Source: Epiperipatus broadwayi
Lineage: Eukaryota; Onychophora; Udeonychophora; Euonychophora; Peripatidae
Length of the DNA: 64,000 nucleotides
Assembly: GCA_028023455.1 (NCBI GenBank)
Contig: JAQFVV010012398.1
Coordinates: forward strand, 7,586,682 to 7,650,681
Direction: 5' to 3'
Shown piece by piece: positions 1 to 13,200 of this stretch. Numbering within the stretch: the first letter of the stretch is position 1; each line of letters begins with the position of its first letter. Below the pieces are notes generated by a model. It was not told the origin of the DNA, did not search any database, and worked only from the letters and a program-made list of their open reading frames with translations. The position numbers were made by a program, and so were the translations under genes.

Positions 1-3000
1 AATGGACTATTTTTTAAAATAATAAAAGTTTGTGTTTGTGTATTAGCTTATTTATTTATCTATAAAGAATTTAATTATATAATTAAAGTAAGCAGTCAAT
101 ATGCTGTGCAGGAAGGATAAATATATATATATTGGTAATTTATGATTTAATAAATATATGACAATTAAAACTTATTCGAAATGCTATCTCAATTTTCTGA
201 ATAAATTTTTAGATTAACTGTAGTATTATGGAAAATATGTAGCCTTACTTTTTTGCGCTTGTGTGCATAGAGAATAAGTTAAATTGTTATATCTAATGAA
301 TAAAAACAAAATTATTACTAATAACTTGTCTAATAATACTTTTTGTCTGGAGAAACCACTCTCAAGTATAAAGTGCACTAATCGCTTATTTGATTTAATA
401 TATATATAGTATATTTTATGAGGAACATTAAAATTCTATCAAGTACCTGATTGCCTCAAAGCTTACATGTATAAGTATATCGCATATATAAATATTATTT
501 TAATTAATAATTCTTATTAATTTCTCTATTTTAGTGGTATTTTAATGTATTCGTATTAGTTCTGTTTATATTATTTTATATCTGTTATTAAAACTATTGA
601 AATTTTTGCTTTATATATATTTTATTTCAAAATTTCTAGTTGATATGTTCATAATAAAAATATTTATAGTATAGAGGAAATAGAATTATATATGGTATAT
701 TTACAGAAGGGTTGATAAAAATCTGATTCTGATGTTCTAAGTATTTTGATTTGTTTATAGAATATTTAATATTCCTGAAGATCTGTTTGTAAATGATTAT
801 TACGTAAGAATTTTGGAATAAAAACGATATAAAACATAAAATTTCATTATTTTTAGTAACACTTACAAAAAGTGTACTCTTTCCCTTACACCTCCAAAAC
901 AAACAAAAAAAAATTGAATAAATTTTTGATTCCTTAATTGGTTTGTTATCTGCGAAAAAGTTATGCAACAATGTTTTGATTACAACTGATTGTTTCTTTA
1001 AACAGAGTTTTGCAATATCCATAAAATTAACATAAGAAGGAAGTAACAAATATTATATTAGAAGACTCAATAAAAACTCAATAGTTGTTAGATTATAAAG
1101 TATTTTGAATCAGTTATTTCAAGTGTGAGTAATGTAAGACCCATTTAAAACGTTTTATGTTACTAGATGTTTTTTTTTTTTTAATTTATCTTAATATAAT
1201 TTTCCCCTCATACTTATATTGTATATATACAATACATGCTAAAATTTTTAAACTTAGCACTCATTATTATTTTTTATTATTGTATATAACACTAATGAAA
1301 ATAATAAATATAAGGTGATTAACAATTATATAGTCTTTTATTTAATCCGCAGGAGTACTTTCAGATAATTACTTAACCTTCTTCAACTGCTGTTAAATTC
1401 AAACATAATGAAAGTAAATGCCATATATATATAGCATGCTCTTAAGTTTATATATATATAAACTCTCCAATGTGCAAATCTAATAGAATTAGTATTGACT
1501 GGTTGCCAATGTTTTTTGTTCATACTTAATTTAATCATCACAGCATATTTTGATAGCACCATCAAAGATAAATATTAAAATATTATTTACTCATTATTTT
1601 ATTGCACAGAAGAAAGTATTAAATGAATTATATTTATGCTGGGATTTAATCCATAATTTAGTTTAATATTTATTTATAGCCTTACACATTAAATAATAAT
1701 AATTTATTGTTAATAAAAGAATTAGTACATAATGTTTAATATTTATTCTAGGTCATGTCATCTAAATGAGTACATGCCAGGAATGCCATACTTGTATGTT
1801 AAAATGTAGAAGTTTCCATTGGCATGGGAATATATTTTTTTATGAACTTTATTTTTAAATACCATATTTTACTGATGCCACTATAAATATATTGACTAGT
1901 AATATAACTGTTAACTATGCTTCTGTGAAAACATGCTATTGGCCAGTTTATTATCATAGTGCACATAAATGTACTTTTATTATATTATTTTATAATTTAT
2001 TTTAGTAGAAACTGTTGAAAATTAAAAGTAGCAACTTTCATTATACATAAAAATATTTTCTTAAAAAAATACTTTTATTTAATATGCCCTAAAAACATAA
2101 TAATAATTTTTTTATTAAATATGAAATTTTAAATGAAAGTGTGGGGTTAGAAGTAGTGAATGAATGAATTAATTTATGAACAACCTATGCTTTTACTTAA
2201 AGTTACATATAACAACCAAAATTGTGGTTCAAAAATATTTGTTTTTTATTGCATTACTCATTAAATAAAAGCATTATTTAGTAAATATTAATATTTATAT
2301 ATATTATAAGTAATATATATATAATTATTTTTTACTTTTTAATATTTGACTCTATTCCTGTACTTCCATTTTTTAAAATCATTTAATAAAAAAATTATTT
2401 ATATTCAATTTTAAAAACTGAAAGATGTTTCCAGTATTTGAAATTAAATTTGTGCTTATTAAAACTCTATTCCAAGATTATTGTGTCTATAAAGGCAGAG
2501 AATTAAAAAACAACTTTAAAATAACAAGAGAAATTAAGATTTCATCCTTATATTTTTTTTCTATGTTAATTAAATTTAAATACTTTTTGGCACAATAGAA
2601 ATTAAATAAAAGCATAATTTTAAAAATATAATCAACTGTTGTGCATCACTCAAATCTTACCATGTCAATTTCACCTTAGTTTAAAATGCAACCTACCAAC
2701 ACTGTTTGAATAAACAACACTGAAATATTGCAATGTTATATTATAACATTTTAATTTTTTTAAAAATCCTTTTCTCAATTTTTGTTCACATAAATTGGAA
2801 AGTTATTCATATTCAAATGTAAAAAAAAAGAAAAAATGTACATCTAAAAAATATCCACTCAATAGAAGTAGTTTAAAAATTGATTACAAAATTTCTGGTT
2901 TAAAAAAGCCAAATTTTATGTAAACAATCCAAAGGGAAATTAAGAATGCATTCTAAATTTCTTTTTTTCCCTATTTTAATTAACTGCAAACACCCCTAAA

Positions 3001-3484
3001 ATTTCTTTCCTAAACAAATTGAAATACTTGCTTAAAAAATTTCACACAATCTATTGTGCATGACTCAAAACTTATAAAACCTATTTGAATATGCTTGGAA
3101 TAGTAGCTTGCCAACTCTGTCAGACTGAACAATCCTCAAAAATTGCATTATTATATTGCATTATCATTGAAAGTAAACATGTACAAAATTTTATAGGAAT
3201 ATGTTTAAGGTTGGTTACAAGATTCAACCCAAATAAACAGAAGTCTTAAATTTAATATGAGTATTTAAATAATTTTCAATGCTCTCTACACAAATAAAAA
3301 GTATTTTTTGATCAACTAAATATTGTATAATATTAAAATTGATGAATACTTACACTTTTAGTGGGAAAAGGCTTTTACAAATAGATTGGCAGACAGAGTG
3401 AAAAGTTTCTTGTTTCTAACTGAGTAAAGTAAAAATATCAATATAATCAATTAAATGGAACTAACTATTAAATTCAACTTATTA
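1..3484. other. AT-rich sequence without a recognised gene
   Basis: Stop codons are dense on both strands. There are short (TA)n runs and poly-T tracts. Apart from a doubtful transposase-like reading frame at 636-1049 I see no exon, RNA gene or clear repeat boundary. Confidence 0.5.
636..1049 (-). pseudogene. Possible N-terminal remnant of a Merlin/ISXO2-like transposase
   Basis: This 137-codon frame is the longest in the first 10 kb. It contains CLFWRCKGKSTLFVSVTKN near its middle, preceded by MDIAKLC and ADNKP. In Merlin-type transposases a WRC-K motif precedes a basic SIR-GS-F segment, and a clearer Merlin remnant lies at 36 kb in this window. The downstream VEIDES catalytic region is not present. 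The match rests on a few residues, so it may be a chance open frame. Confidence 0.25.
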
Positions 3485-3630
3485 AAACAGGCAAAACTCT
3501 CTATATGTATTGCCATTCAGTGCAATCCAGAGTAATCAATGGATGCCAGAAGGCTTGTGCATAAAATCACCATCTAATGCCTACTCATTCAATATACCCA
3601 GAATAGTTTCTGGCTTGTGGCCTTCATCAA
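3485..3630 (+). repeat. Dispersed repeat family A, partial copy
   Basis: The sequence from GCAAAACTCTCTATATG to CTTGTGGCCTTCATCA matches the left arm of the palindromic element at 59,188-59,849 almost throughout, including GGATGCCAGAAGGCTTGTGC. It is a single arm with no inverted partner. Fragments of the same family occur at 8,091 and 18,727. Confidence 0.85.
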
Positions 3631-6079
3631 TTTATTAAATTCAATTAGCCATTGATTGCTCAGCAATTAATATTATACCATTTTTTTAAATATTGTTTAT
3701 TGCAATTGTAGAATAAAGAACATAATAGATTAATGTTTTTGAATTGATACCCATATGAGAAAGAAAACTCAATTAGGTTCAGTTCAATGCAATTGTTGTG
3801 GTCAGTCTAACATTTACTAATAATATTTATTGTATGTAAATGATTTTTACTGCTGATAAAATATGTTATGTTTAGGATTATAAATACTCTCAAAATAACC
3901 CCATCCAAATACATTACTGGTACAAATTGCAAGAACAATTTAACATTTGAATGTTCCACTGTCATCTGACCTGAGAAACTGATCTTTCACTTTTTTATTT
4001 ATATTTATTAGTTACTAAGTTGGAAATTGATGACATGTAATTATATGACAAAATAAAAAAAGTTTTAATTCATATGAATCATTTTTATTAAATATATTAA
4101 TGGAATACAAAAAATACCAAATAAATCATCTGCCATTATCCTTGCTTTAAATTTAATTTCTACATTTTATTTTAGATAAAATAATTAACTAATAATTTAA
4201 ATGATAGAATAATCTATAATCTAATTTTTGTGACATGTGTCTCTAGTGGTAAAAAGTTAACTAGCCTTACTATTGAAGTAATGGTAAGTAAGATCCAATA
4301 AAATATTTCTACTATATTAGTAATAATGAGTATCCACACACACATAAATATACCCAAGGGTATTGATGACTGAACTAGGGTAAAGTTGAGATAAGGGATA
4401 TATTAGTAAAAATTCAAAAAATTATATATATACATTGTAGCTAAACTTTTATTGAAATGAAAGAAGTTGCTAGAAGCTTATTCTTATATCATTAACCATA
4501 CTGTATTATCAAGCTCTATGAATTGGGTAAAACAAAGTGCAACTATAAATATGATGTAAGCAAGCAATGAGAGCATTGGGAAGAGAGAGAATATCCAAGT
4601 AAAGTTTAGATGAGAAATACAAACAACAATTCTATGTGGAATAAAGAGTAATTTTATTACATCCAAATGATGTCTGAGTTCAAATGTATCCAAAATATGC
4701 CTTTTCTTATAACATGTTTATTAAATATTTTATGTAATCAATATCATGTGTATTTTAAACATATCCTTTCTAAATATATATGAGGGAAAGTTTACATTTG
4801 TTAAAAAGTCTGGTTAAACACCATGTCTAAATCCAATATTCTGTCATGCAAATCTAATATTCCTCTCCACTTAATATCTACAATCAAACAATAATATCTC
4901 AGGGTTCAAATAAGTATGAGGTTAATAAACTATTATGCATTAAAGAATGATAATCTTAACTGGAAAAATACAAATTCAAATTTAAAATAAAAATAATAAG
5001 ATTTATTTATAATAAATAAATACAACTATGAATTGTAAATAATTGTCTTAATCTTTATTATTATTGGACAAAAAATTGTTTACTGGAATTTGTTTTGTTA
5101 GTATAACTTTTATATATATATACACGTGTATGTATTTCAAATGTGTTAATATTAAATCTGATTATCATATTTCAATTTTAAGCTTAAAATATGGCTCAGA
5201 TGGTATATATTTTTTTATTCACTCAAATTTTTTATTAGCTAACACACTAGACAAATTTAGATTGGGTCTATTCTAACTATTGGTATAGAAATAAGTATAA
5301 TACAACTTTAATTATTTAAACTAAATAACTATGCCCCAATATATCAAAAATAAAACAAGGGTAGCATTTTCTAGCTCTTCCCATTTTCATATACTTCATG
5401 ACATGGATGTTAATGATAATAGTCAACATTTATATTAAATATCTATATCTGTAACGAGTTCCTTGTTTTGTCTTCAGATTAAGTTTCGTTCTTAGATACA
5501 TTTAATTAAAAGAGAGAGAACCATATATTTACAAGACTATTGACCTTTTTGCATATTAAGTTCAATAAATACCCAAAAAAAAAAACCCCTTCCAAATGAA
5601 CTTTAGAGAGTACTTCATATATCAAAATGTAAATTATAAATTATACTATTATGCATTAACATAAATAAATTAATAAATAATCAGATTTTAAACAAATATT
5701 ACTTTCACACTTACATATATCAACCCATCATATAATAAAATATATGAAATGTTTATATAAATTTATATTAATTACTTATTCTGCATGACATCATTCTTTA
5801 TGAATTTGTAAACTAAATATATATATATAAACAGAAATTCATATAACACAATATTACTAGCAAGTACTAAAATTTTACTAAAATTCTTCCACAATCATAG
5901 TTTCACATATCAACAAACAGATTTTTTCAAAGATATATATATACACAAAACAAAATAACCTTCTCATTGTTTATTTCAAAAACCAACTTCTTTTAACATC
6001 AAAGGATATCTTCATGAGATTGATGACCTCAGATTCAAAAAAAATTATTATCTAACTATTTTTAACTTTTTTTTTCCAA
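3631..6079. other. AT-rich intergenic sequence, nothing recognised
   Basis: Only short reading frames rich in Ile, Phe, Tyr and Leu (for example 4,484-4,693 minus and 5,064-5,276 plus). They have no homology I can name and look like chance frames. Confidence 0.5.
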
Positions 6080-6790
6080 TTCACTTTTATCATAAAAATA
6101 TGACCTCTGCATTGTCAAATAATAATTTATGGTCTGTTTTTAGTTCATGAATAAACAAACATGAGTTATAATATCTATTTTAAGTTTAGTTTTATAAACT
6201 TTAACTCTTTTATTAAGACTTAATCTGTTCTGTCAAAATAAATTTTTTGACAACTGCAAGGAATAATATAAACTAACCCAGGAATAGATTTGCAATAAGT
6301 TGACTATTTTGAATTATTTAGTAATGAATTTCAATTCAGACCTTTCTTTCACACCAATTTCATACTATCCAATAAAAAAACTATTCATATAATATTCCTA
6401 ATAAATTCATGATTGTATCATAACTCAATATAATCTGAAGCAAATTGGCTTCTCTAAATATAATTAATATTTTCAAAATTATTAAGCCTTCTATTCCTAT
6501 AAAAAAAATTCAATAAACAAAGTATCTCATGTATAAAAGCTTGATAACTATTTGGTCTTATCATACTTTTTATTTTTTTGTTTTAATGAAATGACTTCAA
6601 AATAAAGCATTATCTGCTTTATCAGCATTTAAATATAAAAATTTTAACTAACCAAATTCAAATGCACCCCCTCAATAGTAAATTTAATATTAGAATCAAA
6701 AACATTCAGTCTATCAAAAAATTCTTCAGTTTATCTTCCTTTATAACAAACAAATAATCATTAACATACCTAACAAATAATTAAAAAAAA
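6080..6790 (-). pseudogene. Penelope-like retroelement remnant (RT core and GIY-YIG endonuclease)
   Basis: On the minus strand, 6,780 to about 6,650 reads VRYVNDYLFVIKEDKL, then FFDRLNVFDSNIKFTIE. This fits the Penelope-like RT catalytic core (usually RYVDD-FVI, then a loose L--F----IKFT-E). The second Asp position of the DD pair is kept but the first is Asn. Further down, 6,290 to about 6,230 reads IPGLVYIIPCSCQKIYF, the GIY-YIG endonuclease entry (G-VY-I-C--C---Y-G-T), and about 6,150-6,105 reads HELKTDHKLLFDNAEVIF, matching its H---T-H---F-N--VI segment. Several frameshifts and stops separate the parts, so the element is dead. I could not trace the RT fingers upstream (above 6,790). Confidence 0.8.
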
Positions 6791-8090
6791 ACAAACAGAA
6801 AAATTATTAATAACAGTACTTTAAAAAAATCATTCTAAAAATGGTATTGCCTTATATTGATTGACTGGTTTTGGCAAATTATCCATTATTTTTTGATGTT
6901 TTTGGGGTGATTCTCTATCAAAAAGTTGATCAGAAGGTTTTTTAACTTATTGATGCTGATGGATAAGTTCATTACCTTTGAAAGGATTATACATGAACAG
7001 TATGAAAACATTAAGTGATCAATTTACTACATCTAAACAAATGAAGTATTGATCACTTTCATTGGGATAATATTCTTGAAGACATAATTAAAGTCTTTCA
7101 GATAAAATGTTGTTACTAGAATAATTTTTTTTTTTAAAAAGCATCACAAAATGTTAAATAATCAGAATAATTTATGAACATGTGATACTTGTAAATATAA
7201 TTAGAGTTTATCAAATATGTTTTTATAAATGTGTAAAACTCATTATTCAACTTCTTGGTAGTTGTTTTCTTTTCTCACTTTCTGGCATTAAAATGACCAT
7301 TATTATTCACTGGTTATTGATAATTGATGCTATCTTGTACATTTTTATTTATTTGTATTTTATTAGAGAAAAAACAGGTTTTAAGAATCATATTCTTACA
7401 TCTACAATTATCATTTTTAAAAAATCACGAAAATGCTTTGGTGAAACAGGCATACAGAAACAAGTGTCAGATAGATATATGGCTTTAGGTTTTTATGAAT
7501 TTTCCAAACCTACATTAGGATATACACAGTAAAATATTATTGTTCACTTTCTCCAAACTTCTTATAATGTCATCTCTAAATCAAGGTATGTGATTTAGAG
7601 CAACATAAATTAGCTATTAAATTTTGTTTGGACCACATATTTAATTTCTCGTTTGCAAATAGAGTAGAAACAAAAGACTGTGATATTAAAATTTTATCTT
7701 GTGATAAATATATTTAAACTATAATCCTAAATATTGATCAAATTCAATAGTATAATTGATCTTAAAAAATTATATTTTTTTTTGATGCTGTTGATAACTC
7801 ATATATTATTATCTTATGTAAATGTCTAAGCCACAGAAACAGTTGCATACTACTTTATATTTTTTTACTCTACTAATGTGAGCAAAGTTAATTTAAAATA
7901 AAAATTAATGCCATCTCATTAATCCATCATGAATTAATATATGAACTTTTAGTGTTGAATAGCTAAACTATATTGCCTGGTAACAAATGCATACATTGAT
8001 TTAGAAATGGCACTACCAGCAGCTTGGAGAGATACTTAATCACTTTTTTAAATGAGAAACAATGTTTATGTCCAATTTTAATACTTAAAA
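6791..8090. other. AT-rich sequence; possible unrecognised upstream part of the Penelope-like element
   Basis: The first few hundred bases lie upstream of the RT core on the minus strand and may hold decayed RT fingers or linker, but I could not match motifs. The plus-strand frame at 7,182-7,532 (116 codons, Ile/Phe-rich) has no recognisable domain. Confidence 0.4.
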
Positions 8091-8140
8091 CAGACAAAAC
8101 TCTCTATATGTATTGCCACTCAGTGCAAGCCAGAGTAATG
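8091..8140 (+). repeat. Family A fragment
   Basis: ACAAAACTCTCTATATGTAT followed by TGCCACTCAGTGCAAGCCAG matches the first 50 bases of the copy at 3,485. It ends abruptly after AGAGTAATGG. Confidence 0.75.
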
Positions 8141-8286
8141 GTGATTGTGTGATGTTTATTGGCTTAATTTTAATACTTCTGAGCAAAAGAACTTTATTAA
8201 ATATTTTAGTTTTGCTATACTGTAATAGAAATGGTACTTTTTATCTGAAAATTTGATGCTTAATAATATAATGTGTTTGTCTATAT

Positions 8287-8627
8287 CAGTGATGTTCAAC
8301 CTTTTTACACTTGCTTACTTCATGAAAATTTGATGCAACTCATATGAGAATGTAAACATATTCATAACAAAATTATAGTAATTTTAATTAATATACAAAT
8401 TTATATTGCTTAACATTCTAGAATTAAACACATAAAAATTTGAAAGGAAATTTTTAAAACAAATTGTATACTTACAAAAAAAAAAAAAAATCCAAAAACA
8501 ATTTATTTTCATGTGATTTCTAATTATTTAAAAAAAATGTATAATTATCCAAAACTTAAGAGAATTCCTTAAAAATTTGGCAAAACCTCAAAGAATTTTT
8601 ACATGATCCATGGGTTGGACACCGCTG
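8287..8627. mobile_element. hAT-like non-autonomous element (MITE), about 341 bp
   Basis: The left end CAGTGATGTTCAACC and right end GGTTGGACACCGCTG are imperfect terminal inverted repeats, 12 of 15 bases matching. This CAG-G-TGT-CAACC type of end is typical of many hAT elements. The interior is AT-rich, contains a poly-A run (about 8,476-8,490) and has no transposase. I see no clear 8-bp target duplication, so the copy is old or its edges have mutated. Confidence 0.65.
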
Positions 8628-10204
8628 GCATATGTAATACATTGTTATTTTTGCATACTTACTAATATTTATATGCACATTTGTAAGTACATAATATATT
8701 TTTATACATTTATAATAATTTAATTAGCATTTCATCAAAAATAGTATATATTTTTTAATTCTTTGAATCTCCTCTCTTCCCACTTCATTAGAAAAAAACA
8801 TACTATTATGAATATTTTGATTCAAATTTTGTTCATCACTTTAGGATTTTATGCTATACTTAGAATGTAAAACTTTTGATGATGCAAATGTCATACAGTT
8901 TAAATTACATGCATATTTATTGTTCAACAGTATAAAATTATAGTACAGAATAATTTAGTAAAAAAAATAAAAAACAAATATTAGACAACTATTCTAAAGA
9001 AGATTTTGCACACATGCATTTGTATATGTTACAACTGTGGATTGTTATTATTCAGAAAGCAACAACATCAGCCATTATGCTGACAATAAGACATTTTTAA
9101 CAATGTTTTAAGATGTGGTCTCTTTTTAAAAATGGGGTGAACACATTTTATATTATGATTTTACATAATTTTTATGCTACATTTATTTTTAAGAAAATTC
9201 AAATTCAAAACATCACTTCAGAAAGACTTAATTTAATTTTGATTGTGATAAATGATAATAAACTTTGCACATCCAATTTTATGCTTATAATCTGAATGTT
9301 AGCAATTCAATTTGAGGTAAATTTAATTTTAAAATCTTCCTAATCCTTTTGGCTTAACAAGCTTTGGTCTTATTGTTCTGCAACATTCTGAGTGATATAA
9401 TGCATTGGTAGAATAAGGAATTTTGGACCTCAAAGTTCATCAAATAAAATTACCACTCCATCATTTCCATTACTTCAACTTCTTATAAACACTTGAGTAA
9501 CAAACCATTTGATAATTTATTTATTTAACAAAAACAACTTTCTAATATACTTTTGGTAGTTATGGGTACTGATTTCATCAATTAACAATTGTAGATTTTT
9601 CTATAAAAATAACTTTCTCATGCCAATATATATGAAACATGAAAGAGATTGCTCATTAGTATTTTTTCAGACAACAACAATGTTTTATTAGAATAATATT
9701 TAGTTTACAAAATAAATGCAAATAACTCACTTTTCAAAATAATATTTGTAACAAGTTGCATAGTTTTTGTAATAAGTCTTACTTTATATGTACCAATAAA
9801 TGATAATTTTTTCAACATGTGTGGCAAACATAAAATAAAAAGAAAAAATATGTCGCAGTTAGAAGTTCTATTTATATATATATATATATATAACCATCGA
9901 AGTGACAAATTCGTAGTTCAATGAATAATTGAGTTGCCCTCTAAGTGCTATAATTCAAATACTTTTTACTTAGTTTTTCTGAAGGTTTGTGATGATAATA
10001 TTTTAGTTGCATTTATGTTTTGGACTATTTCCATCATGTAATATTAAGTATTGAAGGTCTTTTGAAAAATTTACCTTTATTTAAATACATTCATCTGTTA
10101 GTAATAAATGCAGGTTAATAAATATGCAACGTTTTGAATAGAATTATTTTCCACTTATTTTCAGGTGCCAAAGGTAACAATAGGTAAAAATTTCATATAC
10201 TTAT
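8628..10204. other. AT-rich sequence upstream of the Gly/Tyr-rich gene, nothing recognised
   Basis: The missing first exon and promoter of the Gly/Tyr-rich gene may lie here or further upstream. I searched by eye for a short hydrophobic ATG frame ending in a GT donor and found none that is convincing. Confidence 0.4.
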
Positions 10205-10485
10205 CCATAAAGAGGAATCTCATAGATAAATATATAAACTTTCTACTGACTACTGCCTTTGGCAGGATGACTCATTTGGTTAGAGCATTACTTTAGAATT
10301 CAATATTCAAGAATCTAAGGTCCCAGACCCGATTCCCATGTTAGTAAGGTCAGAACAGCAACATCTGAAGAAGGCGGGAGAATAATACCTCTCAAAACAT
10401 TGTGCATGTACTAACCTGTGTGCATATTACTAACAGTTGAATGTAATAGAAACATTTAATAAAGTTAAATTTTTCTAAAGATATT
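10205..10485 (+). mobile_element. tRNA-derived SINE (family C), better-preserved copy
   Basis: TGACTCATTTGGTTAGAGC (10,268-10,286) is close to a tRNA A box, and GACCCGATTCCC (10,326-10,337) sits where the B box should be. The body (TCTGAAGAAGGCGGGAGAATAA and following) and an A/T-rich tail ending near TTTTTCTAAAGA follow. A diverged copy at 14,595-14,872 aligns from GTAGAAA-type sequence upstream of the A box to the same tail, which shows that the unit is longer than the tRNA head. It lies upstream of the Gly/Tyr exon. Confidence 0.75.
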
Positions 10486-10803
10486 CAACATTTAATATTA
10501 GATGATGCAAATAATTCAAAATATAAACACAATTTTTGACTGTGATTAATTTTTGACTGCTAGGGAGCAGTCATATCTTATTTGGCATTCTCTCACCTTT
10601 CTTCATTCTTTTTTTTTTTAGAGTTAGAATAGCTACACTCATTTACAAGTAATTGTTTATCATGATTACTTATGTAGCTTAAACTTATAATACATCAAGT
10701 AATAATATTTAGTTTAATGGATACTTATAATTTCTTATCAATAGCATTTTGTACTGTTAATTTGCAGAATATATTAAATATTGCTATTTTTCTATGATTT
10801 TAG

Positions 10804-10919
10804 CAATTAGTGTGGCATTAGTGAATTGTGGAGGCAATTATGGAGGAGGTGGATATGGAGGAGGTGGATATGGAGGAATGGGCATTGGATATGGAGGTGG
10901 TGGTTATGGAGGCTATGGA
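10804..10919 (+). CDS. Internal exon, secreted Gly/Tyr-rich protein (signal-peptide end and first repeat block)
   Basis: The exon starts after a T-rich tract ending in AG (10,802-10,803) and ends at a strong donor GTAAGT (10,920). After a codon shared with the previous exon it reads ISVALVNCGGNYGGGGYGG and goes on with Gly/Tyr repeats, 38 full codons with no stop. ISVALVNC looks like the end of a signal peptide with cleavage near the Cys. The product is probably secreted and structural (matrix, cuticle, shell or glue type). An in-frame ATG at 10,794 would give MILAISVALVNC, but that leader is short for a signal peptide, so I prefer an upstream exon 1 that I could not find. A second possible acceptor (TTTGCAG, ending at 10,767) would lengthen the exon. 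The exon joins in phase 0 to 15,595. The exon is well supported; its 5' boundary is less certain. Confidence 0.8.
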
Positions 10920-11314
10920 GTAAGTAATAGTGAAAATTTCAATATGAACATAACTTAAAAATTATATTATTCTGCATTTTTATTGTCAGTTTAAATATAA
11001 ATATATGGAATATTGAGATGCAAATTAAAATTAAATTGAAAATATAATTAAATAAATATTGAATGACTTAGTAGTACTGTAGTTCGAATATCTTAGGCAT
11101 GCCCATCACAAATAGTCTTAAGAATATTTTTAGATAAATGAGACAGACCAACTTTTATATCCATTCAATAATGATCAAAAAATTTATATTTAGTTATTCC
11201 TAGATAGATAATAAGAGACCTAAGTTTATCTCGCTGATCAGGTAAGTGTCAAGGCATTGATAATTATATGGCCTTCAGTATTAGTGGGAAAATCTCATAT
11301 ATATATAAACTCTA

Positions 11315-11530
11315 TCAGATAATGAAAATTATTTTACACAAAAACATTAATTATAAACAACAATTAGCGCTAACACTAGTGTTCCACTGAGCATGCACTG
11401 GAATATTAACCGTTCAGTTCCAGTATGTCGCTATGATTCTGATATACAGTACTGAAAGCGCTTGGCTAATTGTTGTTTATAATTAATGTTTTTGTGCTCT
11501 GTTTATCACGCTTTATTCGTGTAGAATAAT
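11315..11530. mobile_element. Inverted-repeat MITE (family B) in the intron
   Basis: An inner inverted repeat is almost perfect: CATTAATTATAAACAACAAT (from about 11,345) pairs with ATTGTTGTTTATAATTAATG (about 11,471-11,490). The outer part contains TCAGATAATGAAAATTATT on the left and GCTCTGTTTATCACGCTTTA on the right. The same end sequences recur at 16,866-16,935, supporting a transposable family. No coding capacity. Confidence 0.75.
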
Positions 11531-12699
11531 ATATATATATAAAGTTTTTAAAAATCAAATAGTTTTATATTCAATGATAATTAAATTCTAATCCCTGGAA
11601 CACTAAAAATAAGAAAAGCTTTCGTATAGACATATCTTAAAACTAGAGCTGAGCGCATTTGCTTTCTTGATTATGATATCATATTTATAGTAATGAATAA
11701 TGGAAAGGAGAGTGATGGATATAAATAGGATGTAAATTTAGATAAATGAGTCCAAAGGAATTAGATAGCCCATTTTTAGAGAGGGGAAAACAAAATTCCT
11801 TTTTATTTATGGAGTTCAAGCGATTTTACAAAAAAATTTTTTTTACATCAATTACGCTTTCATGATTATTTCTAAACGTACAAATAAAAGTAAAACCTTT
11901 TTAAAAAAAATCAAAATTTAAAATGCAACCACCCACTACTTTCTTTTTATATATACTTTCCTTAATATCAACACTATTTATTCCATACATATCTAATGTT
12001 AATATTGTATTCATGTATAAAAACATAGCATTTAAAAACCTAAACATTACATTCCAAATGATTAAATCTGAACTCAGTCTATTCATATGGTGTAAGTTAA
12101 ATAGGTATTTTTATTCTAGACTCCGTTTGTCATTAGTCTTTATTGTCTAGTGTATAATATCTCTTTCTGAAGTAGCTGAATAATTGATCAAAGTTTTTCC
12201 CATGTATTTACAATGACATGGATTTACAGTTGAACTCACCTTCATGCATTTATTGAGAAAATTAGACATCTGTTAATCATGTTTCTCAATGAATGCATCT
12301 AACATAGTTTTTGCAAGAAAATTAATGAAATACAGAGATGGAAGTTTTAAAATCTGCATGGTTTGTTTTATATTTTTAAATGCTGTTTTGGTAATAATTT
12401 TTATCTCTCTTTTCTTGATACTTTAAATAAAAAGGAATGATTCAGGAATTATTTTTGTTATAACTTTTCGTGTTGTGATTATTCCAATACCATTTAAAAA
12501 TAAAATTCAGTTTGATATCTAAAAATTTCTTTGTCAGAATTATTCTATAATGCAGTATGTACTTATTATTACTTTGCAGGACTATACTTCATCTGTTGTA
12601 AAGATATTAAATAGAATTATAACTCTAGTCTGAGAAGTATAAAGATTGTTTTATTAATATATTTTATATCAAAAAATAATGAGAATTTTTTATATATTT

Positions 12700-13200
12700 A
12701 AAAAACTGAAAATGCCAAGAAACATACTGGATATCATTTATAACCATATAACCACTCCCACAAAATCACATTTAAATCCATCTAAATCTTGCAAACCATT
12801 GTCAGGACAATGTTGCATGTAAACAGAAATTGATAAAACATTTTGTATCAAAAACTACAATATTATGTAAATCACAATGCATATCAAGACAAGAACAAAA
12901 TTATATATCAAATGAGAATTAGTAATTAATCATTTTAAGTTTTGAAAACAACTGAATAATAATTTTATATATAATAAAACAAAAAAATTCAAGAACTGAA
13001 TTGGGTTGTCATATATATTTGTTACATTTCCACAAAATCATATCTAAAATCTTTAGTTAAATCTCACTGACTTATTTTTATCAAGGTTACATTATCTACA
13101 GATAAATGCTGTAAATACTTTCTGTTCATGATGAAATTGTTTTAGATTGCAGTTTAAACCAAGACAAATAATGAAATAAAATTATAAATCAGCTAAACTC
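12700..13200 (+). repeat. Diverged direct duplication within the intron
   Basis: CACTCCCACAAAATCACAT (about 12,752) resembles CATTTCCACAAAATCATAT (about 13,028), and both are followed after 100-130 bases by CAAGACAA...AAAATTATA. The two halves look like old direct duplicates with a period near 280 bases. Alignment by eye only. Confidence 0.35.

Noticed and set aside
10161-10190. Tiny exon candidate between TTTTCAG and GGTAACA
   Set aside because: About nine bases between weak sites, with no coding evidence.
10268-10345. Functional tRNA gene
   Set aside because: The A box is good, but the T-arm and acceptor stem do not pair properly, and a diverged copy with a shared tail shows that it is a SINE.
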